A model generated the notes under the pieces. It saw nothing but the letters and a program-made list of their open reading frames with translations. It searched no databases and was not told the DNA's origin. A program made the position numbers and the translations under genes. From contig NZ_QLME01000008.1 of NCBI RefSeq assembly GCF_003259895.1, forward strand, positions 48,019 through 112,018: DNA of 64,000 nt, given 5' to 3'. Origin of the DNA: Halanaerobium saccharolyticum. Its GTDB lineage: Bacteria; Bacillota; Halanaerobiia; Halanaerobiales; Halanaerobiaceae. Below, one piece after another: positions 46,315 through 53,882 of the stretch; the first letter of the stretch is position 1; each line of letters starts with the position of its first letter.

Positions 46315-47364
46315 TTGTTTAAAAATAAGAAAATTATTTTGCTAGTCATATTATCAATATTTTTATTGATTTTAACTGCCTGTGGAAATGATGCCGAAGA
46401 GATGCCTCAGGCAGAAGATAATGCCTTTTTAATGGATACTTTAGTTCAGATGCGGGCTCATGGAGAAAATGCCGAAATAGCTGTTGAAGAGAGTATGGAA
46501 CGAATCAGAGAGATTGAAAACCTGATGAGTAAAACAATTGAAACAAGTGATATTTATAAATTAAACAATAATCCAGAATCTGAAATTGAGATTGACCCCG
46601 AAAGTATGGAGGTTTTAAAAAAAGCAGTAGAATATGCTGAAATGACTGATGGGGGTTTTGATCCGACAATTGGAGCTCTAGTTGAATTATGGGGTATTGG
46701 AACCAGAGATGCTGCTGTCCCTGATGAATCCGATATTGAAGAGGCATTAGCTAATACAGGTTATCAATATCTAGAGCTGCAGGATAACACAGCAGAAATC
46801 ACGAATCCGGGTGTAAAGATTGACCTGGGAGGGATTGCCAAAGGATATGCTGCTGAAGAAGTAAAAAAAATTGTTCAGAAACATAAGATTGAGCACGCCT
46901 TTGTAAATCTGGGTGGTAATGTTCTGGTAATTGGGGATAAGGTCGATGGTTCTCCCTGGAAAATAGGGATACAGGATCCCCGGAAAGGAAGAGGTAATGT
47001 GATGGCTATTGTTGAGGCTGTGGATTTGACAATTGTTACCTCTGGAAATTATGAAAGATATTTTGAGGAAGATGGAGAACTTTATCACCATATTTTAGAC
47101 CCTAAAACTGGTTATCCAGCAGAAAATAATCTGTTGAGTGTAAGTATTATCAGTGAAAATTCCTTTGATGCAGATGCACTTTCTACAGCTGTTTATGTAA
47201 TGGGCCTGGAAAGAGGAATGGAATTTATTGAGGATCTGGATGATGTTAATGCTATGTTTATTACAGAAAATCTGGATGTTTATCTTTCTTCAGGTTTAAA
47301 TGAGCTAGTAAATATTAATGATTCTGATTTTAATCTAATTGAAGGTGAAAATCTTGTTAATTGA
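46315..47364 (+). CDS. apbE: ApbE, FAD:protein FMN transferase lipoprotein
   Basis: The 349-residue protein starts with TTG after GGGAAGTGATAA and has a lipoprotein signal (LLILTACG, lipid-carrying cysteine at about residue 22). The ApbE core includes MDTLVQMRAHG, GGFDPTIGALVELWGIG, KIDLGGIAKGYAAEEV, HAFVNLGGNVLVIG and the metal site HHILDPKTGYPAENN. It attaches FMN to threonine of Rnf or Nqr subunits on the outer face of the membrane. No rnf or nqr genes lie in the window. Its end overlaps the start region of the next gene. Confidence 0.93.
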   Translation: MFKNKKIILLVILSIFLLILTACGNDAEEMPQAEDNAFLMDTLVQMRAHGENAEIAVEESMERIREIENLMSKTIETSDIYKLNNNPESEIEIDPESMEVLKKAVEYAEMTDGGFDPTIGALVELWGIGTRDAAVPDESDIEEALANTGYQYLELQDNTAEITNPGVKIDLGGIAKGYAAEEVKKIVQKHKIEHAFVNLGGNVLVIGDKVDGSPWKIGIQDPRKGRGNVMAIVEAVDLTIVTSGNYERYFEEDGELYHHILDPKTGYPAENNLLSVSIISENSFDADALSTAVYVMGLERGMEFIEDLDDVNAMFITENLDVYLSSGLNELVNINDSDFNLIEGENLVN

Positions 47365-48313
47365 AGATAAGCTCTATCAAAAAATACAAAATGAATTAAA
47401 TGAGAATATTATTAAAATAACAAAATCAAAAAGGCCAATTATTAATCAGGCTGTAGAAGATCTGATTAATGGTGGTGGTAAAAAACTGAGGCCTTTTTTA
47501 ATGTTTCTTGCTGCTTATTTTGGTGATTATGATAAAGAAAAACTGCTGCAGCTGGGAAGTGGAATTGAACTGCTGCATATGGCTTCTCTGGTTCATGATG
47601 ATATTATAGATAATGCAAATTTGCGGCGGGGTAAGAAAACAGCTCAAAAGAGGTTTGGCAAAAAAGAGGCTGTTTTTATTGGGGATTTTCTTCTCTCCCG
47701 AACTTTTGATATCTTTTTTGAATATCTGGATAAAAAGACTCTGCGAAAAATGAATAAAAATGTAAGGCTGCTATGTGAAGGAGAAATTGAACAATCGGAG
47801 AAACGTTTTGATTTTCAGATTGGAATCAGAGATTATTATAGGAGGATCAGACATAAAACAGCCCTGCTTTTTGCTTTGAGCAGTTATCTTGGGGCTTATG
47901 TCAGTGGAATCAGAGGTAAAAGGCTCAATTTATTATATAAACTGGGTTTAGAAATAGGAATGGCTTTTCAGATCCAGGATGATCTTCTGGATTTTGAAGG
48001 AAAAGAAGAAGAGACCGGGAAATTACTGGCCCAGGATTTAAAAGAGGGAGTCATTACTCTGCCGGTAATTTTACTTTTAAATAAAGATGAGTATAAAGAT
48101 AAATATGCGGAATATAATAAAACTATTTTAAATGATCAAGTAGTAAATGAGATTATTGCTGATGTAAAAAAATCGGGTGTACTAACTGAAAGCAGAGAAG
48201 TTCTCCTTGTCTTTATTAAGAGAGTAAAAAAATATCTGGCTCAATTACCTGATAATAAGGCGAAAAAGAAATTGAGAAAATTAATTGAAGTACAGGTTGA
48301 ACGCAAATTTTAG
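47354..48313 (+). CDS. Polyprenyl diphosphate synthase (trans)
   Basis: The 319-residue protein has GGGKKLRPFL, the first aspartate-rich motif LVHDDIIDNANLRRG and the second motif FQIQDDLLDFEG, with YRRIRHKTALLF in between. It chain-elongates isoprenyl diphosphates; product length (hepta-, octaprenyl for quinones) cannot be fixed from sequence. A TTG start at 47354 follows GAAGGTG with 6-base spacing, inside the end of apbE. The pairing with apbE and a divergent NDH-2 gene hints at quinone-linked electron transfer. Confidence 0.9.
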   Translation: MLIEDKLYQKIQNELNENIIKITKSKRPIINQAVEDLINGGGKKLRPFLMFLAAYFGDYDKEKLLQLGSGIELLHMASLVHDDIIDNANLRRGKKTAQKRFGKKEAVFIGDFLLSRTFDIFFEYLDKKTLRKMNKNVRLLCEGEIEQSEKRFDFQIGIRDYYRRIRHKTALLFALSSYLGAYVSGIRGKRLNLLYKLGLEIGMAFQIQDDLLDFEGKEEETGKLLAQDLKEGVITLPVILLLNKDEYKDKYAEYNKTILNDQVVNEIIADVKKSGVLTESREVLLVFIKRVKKYLAQLPDNKAKKKLRKLIEVQVERKF

Positions 48314-48368
48314 ATGTAGTTTCGCTACAGATTAGATAAATAAAATTTATAATTATAATAATAGGTAC

Positions 48369-48398
48369 TTGAATTTTTTTAGTTTTAGGTGATATACT
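48369..48398 (+). promoter_or_regulatory. Promoter of tRNA-Arg(CCU)
   Basis: TTGAAT (48369-48374) and TATACT (48393-48398) are 18 bases apart, 12 bases before the tRNA. Confidence 0.55.
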
Positions 48399-48410
48399 AA
48401 TCTAGTAACT

Positions 48411-48487
48411 GGGGTTATAGCTCAGCTGGATAGAGCAACAGATTCCTAATCTGTAGGTCGGCGGTTCAAATCCGCCTAACCCCACCA
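48411..48487 (+). tRNA. trnR: tRNA-Arg (CCU), integration site of a small element
   Basis: A 77-base cloverleaf with GGGGTTA/TAACCCC acceptor, anticodon loop TTCCTAA (anticodon CCT), T-loop TTCAAAT and encoded CCA. Its 3' part from the anticodon stem onward is repeated at 53883-53932, showing that an element integrated here and restored the gene. Confidence 0.95.
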
Positions 48488-48489
48488 CT
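48440..48489 (+). repeat. attL: attL: left 50-bp direct repeat of the integrated element
   Basis: It covers the tRNA-Arg anticodon arm to two bases past CCA. It matches 53883-53932 at 48 of 50 positions; the differences are at 48445 (C/T) and 48458 (T/C). Confidence 0.9.
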
Positions 48490-48520
48490 TATAATGCTTG
48501 ATATAACAGGAAAGACAACC

Positions 48521-48552
48521 AAAGTCCACCGGCTAATCGGTAGGGCTTTTTT
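48521..48552 (+). terminator. Terminator downstream of tRNA-Arg, inside the element's left end
   Basis: AAAGTCCACCG pairs with CGGTAGGGCTTT around GCTAAT with small bulges, followed by TTTT. The tRNA's original terminator is probably the one at 53961-53989. Confidence 0.55.
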
Positions 48553-49567
48553 CATTTTTGTAGCCATTTTGTAGCCATGCTTTCTGATTTTTTAGTTTTT
48601 GAAGCTTTTTTACTGCATTTTTCTGCATCGATGGAATAACATGAGAATATATTTTAAGAGTAATTGTTATATCATGATGTCCTAATCTTTCCTGGACTAC
48701 TTTTGGGTTAACATCAGCCTGAAGCAGCCAGGTAGCATGAGTGTGTCTTAAATCATGAAAACGAACATTTTCTAGACCGACCTTATCTGCTTTCCTTCTG
48801 AATCTTCGAGTTACATAATCAGGATGCATCGGCTTTTTATTATCTAATCTAAAAACTAAATCTTCTAAGTCAGTATAACCTTCCATATATTCTTTATAGT
48901 TTGATATAACTTCAGCTGTATCGCTATCAAAATCAACTGTTCTAATACTCGTTTCAGTTTTGGGTTCATTATATTCTAAACTTGCTTCATTATTTTCATC
49001 TTTTCTAATAACTTCAGTAGATCTTCGAACATGCAGCCTTAAATTATCCAGGTCAATATCCTTCCATTTTAATGCTAAAAGCTCACCGCGTCTCAATCCA
49101 GTATACAAATCAAGATATACCAGGGTATAAAAATTGACATCATATTCAATTGCATCAAGTAATTTGGCGGCTTGCCTGTGATTTAAAGGAGTAATCTCTG
49201 GAGGTTTAGGTGCAGGAGCTTTTACTCCCTGACAGGGATTTTTATTTATATACTCATATGGTGATACAGCCCGTTTAAGAGCCTGAGAAAGTAATCTATG
49301 GTGTTTCTGTACTGATCTATTAGAAAGTCCGCCTTCTCCATTTAAACGGCCATTTTCGAGCTTGTCATTTTAATATTTGATTATATGTCTTGCATGTAAT
49401 TTTTTTAATTTTAACCTTCCTAAAGCGGGTATAAGATGGTTTACTATAGTTGACTTATAATCTTTATATGTAGTATGAGCTACATTGTTTTTAGCATATT
49501 CTTTGAGCCATTTTAGATAAATTGTATAATTAAATGCACGGTTTAATTTAGAAAAAAATAGACACAT
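48533..49567 (-). pseudogene. int: Tyrosine recombinase (integrase), 5' truncated and interrupted by a stop
   Basis: One minus-strand frame runs from the IS end to 48533. It encodes the core-binding domain (YLKWLKEYAKNNVAHTTYKD, LIPALGRLKLKKLHARHI), then TAA at 49370-49372 and continues in the same frame: NDKLENGRLNGEGG, SNRSVQKHHRLLSQALKRAV, then the catalytic domain with TGLRRGELLALKW, FHDLRHTHATWLLQA and ERLGHHDITITLKIYSH. The R-H-R-H-Y residues are intact. The first about 50 residues (the arm-binding domain) are missing where the IS30 element sits. It ends beside attL, as expected for the integrase of this element, and is inactive. Confidence 0.88.
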
Positions 49568-50744
49568 ATCTGTACCTTTTGTATAATGTTAATAACCACA
49601 AAAACATTAGGAGGGTACAGAATATGTGTCAAAATAATTGTAACACAAAAAGAGAAAAAGGTGAACACCTGACTTATAAAGATCGTGTAAAAATAGAGCA
49701 TTTATATAATCAACAGGATAAAAACTTTGCAGAAATAGGAAGAGAATTAAATTGTGATAGAACAACTGTGAGCCGAGAAGTAAAAAAAGGAACTATTGAA
49801 ATAAGAGATTATGAATGGAGAATTATAGAGGTATACTCACCTGAAAAAGGTCAAGAAGTCTATGATCATAATGCAACAGGCAAAGGCCCAAATTTAAAGA
49901 TTGGTACAAATGATGAGCTTGCTAAATTTATTAAAAAAAGAATTAAAGCTCATAAATCACCTGCAGCAGTAGCTCAAAACATAAGAGAATCAGATGAGTT
50001 TGATATGGAATTACATTGGAAAACAATCTATAATTATATAGATAAAGAAATCTTAGATTTAGATAGAGATGATCTGCCTCATGGTAACTATAAGACAGAA
50101 AAAGACAGGCCAGAAGAAAGTGCAAGTACCACCAGGCGTAAGGAAGGTCGGACAATTAGAGGTAGACCCGAAGAGGCAGATACTAGAGAAGAATTCGGAC
50201 ACTGGGAGATGGATTTGGTAGAAGGAATAAAAGAAAAAGGAGAACCTTTTTTGCTGGTCTTAACAGAAAGACAGACCAGAGAGGAAATCATAGAAAAAAT
50301 ACCAAACAAGAAATCTGACTCAGTAATAAAAGGACTGGATCGAATAGAAAGACGATTTGGGGTAGTTAATTTCAGGGAGACTTTCAAAACGATAACCACA
50401 GACAATGGATCAGAATTTGCAGATTATGAGGGGATAGAAGAATCTTTTACAGGCAGCAGCATCCCCAGAACCAGCCAGTATTATTGTGATGCATATTGCA
50501 GCTGGCAGAGGGGCTCAAATGAGGTAGCTAATAGGTTTATTCGAAGATTCTTACCTAAAGGCACAAGTTTCAAAGGGATCAAGAGAACCCTGGTAAAAAA
50601 GATTCAAGAATTCATAAATACTTATCCCAGAAAAATGTTTGACTACGGTAACTCAGATGAATTATTCAGAGAAAAACTAAGTTTTAGCATCTAGAAATAC
50701 TGAAGGTACAGGTAATTTCAAAGAAATCAAAAAAATCGTGCATT
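49533..50744 (+). mobile_element. IS30-family insertion sequence
   Basis: The ends AATGCACGG (49533-49541, inward) and the reverse complement of CGTGCATT (50737-50744) form short imperfect inverted repeats; a second shared motif, CTGTACC, lies 37 and 33 bases inside (49570-49576; complement at 50705-50711). The length of about 1.2 kb fits IS30. The target duplication could not be identified. The left end cuts the integrase gene; the right flank does not continue the integrase, so adjacent DNA was lost. Confidence 0.7.
49624..50694 (+). CDS. IS30-family transposase
   Basis: The 356-residue protein has an N-terminal helix-turn-helix (LNCDRTTVSREVKKGT, about residues 35-50) and the DDE catalytic domain: first Asp in GHWEMDLVEG, second in TTDNGSEFADYEG and Glu in QRGSNEVANRFIRR. 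The frame is intact, so it may still be active. The ATG at 49624 follows TTAGGAGGG. IS30 members transpose by a circular intermediate and recognise palindromic targets. Confidence 0.93.
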   Translation: MCQNNCNTKREKGEHLTYKDRVKIEHLYNQQDKNFAEIGRELNCDRTTVSREVKKGTIEIRDYEWRIIEVYSPEKGQEVYDHNATGKGPNLKIGTNDELAKFIKKRIKAHKSPAAVAQNIRESDEFDMELHWKTIYNYIDKEILDLDRDDLPHGNYKTEKDRPEESASTTRRKEGRTIRGRPEEADTREEFGHWEMDLVEGIKEKGEPFLLVLTERQTREEIIEKIPNKKSDSVIKGLDRIERRFGVVNFRETFKTITTDNGSEFADYEGIEESFTGSSIPRTSQYYCDAYCSWQRGSNEVANRFIRRFLPKGTSFKGIKRTLVKKIQEFINTYPRKMFDYGNSDELFREKLSFSI

Positions 50745-50875
50745 ACATGTTGCAATTCACCAAAAAATATTGCAAAGATAAGTGCATTAACTGGAGAAAT
50801 TATGAGTAATTTAATGTTATGAGAATGTTAAATTTTGTGTACTATAAAAAATTATAATCAAAAAAGAAGGATTTT

Positions 50876-50904
50876 TTGACTCGATAACGAAATTTAGTTA
50901 TAAT
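50876..50904 (+). promoter_or_regulatory. Promoter 1 upstream of the TAC operon
   Basis: TTGACT (50876-50881) and TATAAT (50899-50904) with a 17-base spacer, 155 bases before the toxin gene. It is a near-consensus site. Confidence 0.65.
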
Positions 50905-50956
50905 AGGCACTAAATGAATATAAGCAAGTATAAATATTAATTAAATATTTTGTTTT

Positions 50957-50985
50957 TTGAATAAATTGGTATAATTAATTATAAA
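50957..50985 (+). promoter_or_regulatory. Promoter 2 upstream of the TAC operon
   Basis: TTGAAT (50957-50962) and TATAAA (50980-50985) with a 17-base spacer, 74 bases before the toxin gene. Two promoters would allow a regulated and a basal transcript. Confidence 0.5.
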
Positions 50986-51058
50986 TTATTGATAGTTAAT
51001 TATTAAAAACAAATATATTATATATTTTGTCGGCTATTTTATATAGAAGGGTGTCTGT

Positions 51059-51733
51059 ATGGTAGAAACTATAGATTGTTATCATGGTACTTTGAAAATT
51101 AATGCGCAATCAATAATTGAAGGACAAAATATTTTACCTAGTACAGGGGATAGACACTGGTTGGGTGATGGTGTATATTTCTTTGAAAGGGATTTTTGGG
51201 CTTATTGGTGGATTAGAGAATTATATTTAAATAAACTTGATCCTTTATATAATAATATCTATGAGCTTGATTTAGACGAAAATTATAAAATCATCAAAGC
51301 AACTTTAAATTTTAATTCATCTTGTAAGTTTAATTTAGATATAATAGAACATAAAGATGAGTTTGAAACTGCCAAGGAGTTAATGATAGAAAAAGGAGAA
51401 TTAGATCCAGATATTGATAGTGATAAGATTGTTGATGGTGTTGTAATTAATTATATGTTTGATGTATTATTTTATGATGGTTTATTTGATTTAGTAAAAG
51501 CAACATTTGAAAGGAAAGATGAATATAAAAAAATGTTCGAAACAAGATTTGGTTGTAAAATTAAGCATTCTCAAATTTGTATAAAAAATACTTCTGTGAT
51601 AAACAATTTAAGAAAATTTGATTACTTTAGTAGACTTAGTAGATACTATAATTTATTAAATAGATGGTTTCCAAAACATAGATTTTATAAAAATAATATA
51701 TATTACTTAAACAGAAAAAAAATATATAACTAA
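51059..51733 (+). CDS. ADP-ribosyltransferase-like toxin of a toxin-antitoxin-chaperone module
   Basis: The 224-residue protein opens with CYHGTLKINAQSIIEGQNIL and then HWLGDGVYFFERDFWAYWW. The Y-H-G-T strand (residues 8-11) and the G-V-Y-F-F-E segment (38-43), about 30 residues apart, match the NAD-binding motifs of H-Y-E class ADP-ribosyltransferase folds such as the toxin CmdT and other bacterial YHGT/GVYFWE proteins. A late SQICIKNTSVI strand also fits. The third catalytic residue cannot be assigned. It is followed at 14 bases by a small gene and then a SecB-like gene, the T-A-C order of CmdTAC. AAGGGTG precedes the ATG. Function is inferred. Confidence 0.65.
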   Translation: MVETIDCYHGTLKINAQSIIEGQNILPSTGDRHWLGDGVYFFERDFWAYWWIRELYLNKLDPLYNNIYELDLDENYKIIKATLNFNSSCKFNLDIIEHKDEFETAKELMIEKGELDPDIDSDKIVDGVVINYMFDVLFYDGLFDLVKATFERKDEYKKMFETRFGCKIKHSQICIKNTSVINNLRKFDYFSRLSRYYNLLNRWFPKHRFYKNNIYYLNRKKIYN

Positions 51734-51747
51734 AAGGAGGAATTATA

Positions 51748-52005
51748 ATGACTTCTGAAGAAAGAATTAGAAGAATAAAAGAACATTTTAATAATATTAC
51801 AAAAGAAGAATTTAAAGAAAATTTAGAAGCAAGTGGTTATGGTGAAATTAAATCTACGTCAGTTTCTAGTATACAATTATATACTAAAGATTTTGAATGT
51901 GGCATAGATAATGTTAAAAATGCGAATGAAGATATTTATTCTAGTGAATATCAAAAATTTCCTAATGGATACCTTAATAATGATTTTATTGGAGATGCTG
52001 CTTAA
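51748..52005 (+). CDS. Small antitoxin-like protein of the TAC module
   Basis: The 85-residue acidic protein starts MTSEERIRRIKEHFNNITKE followed by EFKENLEASGYGEIK, a helical N-terminal part, and ends with a flexible stretch containing FPNGYLNNDFIGDAA. I recognise no DNA-binding fold. Position and size suit the antitoxin of a TAC module; in such systems the C-terminal tail (chaperone-addiction region) is bound by the SecB-like chaperone and makes the antitoxin unstable without it. AAAAGGAGG precedes the ATG. Its stop overlaps the chaperone start (TAATG), so translation is coupled. Confidence 0.6.
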   Translation: MTSEERIRRIKEHFNNITKEEFKENLEASGYGEIKSTSVSSIQLYTKDFECGIDNVKNANEDIYSSEYQKFPNGYLNNDFIGDAA

Positions 52006-52442
52006 TGGAAAAAAAAATTAATGATGACTCAAAAAGTCAATTAAATTTTGTTAATTATAAGATTGATGAGCTTGTATTCACAGATAATGAAAATTTTGAA
52101 AGCGAAAAAGTAAAAATTGATATGCAATTCAATAAAGATATAGATTATATTGAAGAAGTTGGGTCTCTGGATAGAGTGATTGTAACTTTAGAGGCAGATA
52201 TTTTTAATGATCCGATTGAAAATAATTATCCTTTTAATCTATATATAAAAATGACAGGATTTTTTGAATTAACTACAAATGATATTAAAGGCAAAGATAT
52301 AATAATTAATAGAAATACTATAGCAATTATGTTTCCGTATTTACGTTCTCTGGTTTCTACTATTACAGCAAATAGTCAAGTTCCACCTTTGATTATTCCA
52401 ACAATAAATATTAATAAATTACTAGACAGTGAAGAAAAGTAA
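52005..52442 (+). CDS. SecB-like chaperone of the TAC module
   Basis: The 145-residue protein has the SecB fold pattern: beta strands DRVIVTLEADIF and NLYIKMTGFFEL, then the helix and tail NTIAIMFPYLRSLVSTITAN and QVPPLIIPTININKL, which match the FPY-A-R-x-L-I and PP-L-x-L-PxxNF end of SecB. Bona fide SecB is a proteobacterial export chaperone; a solitary SecB-like gene behind a toxin and antitoxin in a Firmicute-type genome points to a dedicated TAC chaperone, as in Mycobacterium HigBA-Rv1957 and CmdTAC. It starts on the last base of the antitoxin gene and is followed by a terminator. Confidence 0.75.
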   Translation: MEKKINDDSKSQLNFVNYKIDELVFTDNENFESEKVKIDMQFNKDIDYIEEVGSLDRVIVTLEADIFNDPIENNYPFNLYIKMTGFFELTTNDIKGKDIIINRNTIAIMFPYLRSLVSTITANSQVPPLIIPTININKLLDSEEK

Positions 52443-52462
52443 TTATATTCTTTAGTTAACTT

Positions 52463-52490
52463 ACCAGCCCAAGTGCTGGTTTTTCTTTTT
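52463..52490 (+). terminator. Terminator of the TAC operon
   Basis: ACCAGC (52463-52468) pairs with GCTGGT (52475-52480), followed by a T-rich run. Confidence 0.8.
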
Positions 52491-52517
52491 GCATATGCAA
52501 CTAATATATGGTAAAAT
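52489..52517 (+). promoter_or_regulatory. Promoter of the AbrB-type gene
   Basis: TTGCAT (52489-52494) and TAAAAT (52512-52517) with a 17-base spacer, directly after the TAC terminator. Confidence 0.55.
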
Positions 52518-52549
52518 ATTCATAATAATACAAAAGGAGACGATTATTA

Positions 52550-52789
52550 ATGAAATCAACAGGTATTGTGCGTAAAATTGATGATTTGGGACGTTTAGTT
52601 ATTCCAAAAGAACTGCGTAAGACTATGGGCATTAATAAGAAGGATCCGATGGAGATTTTTGTAGATGGTGATAGAATTATTTTAAATAAATATGAGCCGG
52701 CCTGTATTTTCTGCGGCAGCATGGACAATAATATTGAGTATGAGGGCAGGACTGTTTGTAAAGAGTGTATTGAAGAGATGAATAAATAA
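52550..52789 (+). CDS. AbrB-family regulator with C-terminal zinc knuckle
   Basis: The 79-residue protein has an AbrB swapped-hairpin DNA-binding domain (STGIVRKIDDLGRLVIPKEL and RIILNKYEPA, residues 3-50) followed by CIFCGS and CKEC, four cysteines that can bind zinc. The arrangement is common among AbrB/Abh-type transition-state regulators of clostridia. In the element it could control the neighbouring TAC or downstream gene, but nothing shows this directly. AAAGGAG precedes the ATG. Confidence 0.88.
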   Translation: MKSTGIVRKIDDLGRLVIPKELRKTMGINKKDPMEIFVDGDRIILNKYEPACIFCGSMDNNIEYEGRTVCKECIEEMNK

Positions 52790-52809
52790 TTAATTTAAGG
52801 ATGTTGAAA

Positions 52810-53631
52810 ATGACCGAGGGTATAAAAGAGAAGTTTATTGCTTTTATTGATATATTAGGTTTTAAGCATAAGATTGAATTAGTAGAAAATAATAATGGTT
52901 TAACTTTAAAAAAATTGAAAAATATAATTAAATGTCTCGGTTCAGATAAAGATGTGGAAAAATATAAAAAAAATGGACCTGAGATTTGTCCTGAAAGTAA
53001 TTATATAAATGATGATTTAGACTTCAAAATCACTCGTGTTTCAGACTGTATTATAGTTTCAAGTGAGATATCACCAGTAGGTTTAATTAATTTAATGAGT
53101 TATTGTTGTGGTTCTATTTTTGAGTTATTAAGTAAAGGAATTATGTGTAGAGGATATATTCTTAAAGGAAACATTTATCACACTAATAGCTCGGATGAAG
53201 AAGAAGGTTTATTTTTAGGTACGGGTTATCAGAGAGCCTATGAAAAAGAAAGAGGGACGCCATTTGTAGAAATAGATTCAGAAATTTGTAATTATATTGA
53301 AACTATGGAGGATCCGTGTGTTAAAAAAATGTTTAATCGTTTTGTTTTAAGTGATGATAATGTAACAGCGTTATTTCCTTTTAAAAAATTAAGTCATAAT
53401 TTTAAAATTACTGGTGATGGATTGAATAGCCAATTCAAAGCTAAAAACCACCGTGAATCAAATGATCGGATGAGACAAAGAATAAAAAAAATGGAAGAAG
53501 ATATAATGTCTTATGTTGATAGTTCAAATGAAAAAGTAATGGGAAAAGCTAAACATTATATTAATGCTTTAAATAAGCAACTAGAAAACTGTGATAAAGC
53601 AGATAAAGTAATTGATATATTTGGTAGATGA
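52810..53631 (+). CDS. Unnamed cargo protein with possible nucleotidyl-cyclase-like fold
   Basis: The 273-residue protein begins KFIAFIDILGFKHKI (residues 8-22) and has ITRVSDCIIVSS (74-85), then RGYILKGNIYHT (114-125), GLFLGTGYQRAYEKE (133-147) and PFVEIDSEI (151-159). F-x-D-I-x-G-F followed by a S-D strand recalls the two metal-binding aspartates of class III nucleotidyl cyclases (Asp14, Asp79 here), and related unnamed proteins occur on mobile elements. I do not know a named family, and purine-specifying residues cannot be seen, so activity is unproven. The C-terminal 70 residues are a charged helix. The ATG at 52810 has AAGG 9-10 bases upstream. Confidence 0.5.
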   Translation: MTEGIKEKFIAFIDILGFKHKIELVENNNGLTLKKLKNIIKCLGSDKDVEKYKKNGPEICPESNYINDDLDFKITRVSDCIIVSSEISPVGLINLMSYCCGSIFELLSKGIMCRGYILKGNIYHTNSSDEEEGLFLGTGYQRAYEKERGTPFVEIDSEICNYIETMEDPCVKKMFNRFVLSDDNVTALFPFKKLSHNFKITGDGLNSQFKAKNHRESNDRMRQRIKKMEEDIMSYVDSSNEKVMGKAKHYINALNKQLENCDKADKVIDIFGR

Positions 53632-53748
53632 AAATAAAATAATCAATTTAGATGACAGTTTATAAAAATTATTGAATAATGGTTATTTAATTAATTGTGG
53701 ATTGGGTAGTGTACGGGCCACCGCACCCACCAAAATCCACAATAGCCC

Positions 53749-53772
53749 AAATAGCCATTTTGTAGCCATTTT
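53749..53772 (-). pseudogene. Second fossil integrase 3' end near attR
   Basis: On the minus strand the bases read KKWLQNGY, repeating the end of the integrase at 48.55 kb (AWLQNGYK). The DNA shares TAGCCATTTTGTAGCCAT with the integrase 3' end. It lies 111 bases before attR, where a second integrase would have ended if two elements had been inserted in tandem. It is short, so it is only suggestive. Confidence 0.35.
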
Positions 53773-53882
53773 TTTATGAACTGATATAAAAATCAGTGAA
53801 TCTTGATAAAAACAAGCCTCTAAAAACCTTGATAAATCGGTAAGAATAATATGTTATAAATAGAAGCAAAGTGGTGTGAAAG

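Larger units (their letters stand above)
50695..51058 (+). other. AT-rich leader of the TAC operon, no gene
   Basis: The 364 bases between the transposase stop and the toxin gene hold the right end of the IS (to about 50744), a stretch without supported frames, and the two promoters annotated separately. The DNA is clearly more AT-rich than the core genes. Confidence 0.6.

Noticed and set aside
49109..49369. Frameshift between two integrase pieces
   Set aside because: Both pieces lie in the same frame and the sequence between them is integrase-like; the only lesion inside is the TAA at 49370-49372.
50088..50405. 105-residue minus-strand frame inside the IS30 transposase
   Set aside because: It is opposite the DDE domain, with no start signal; a shadow.
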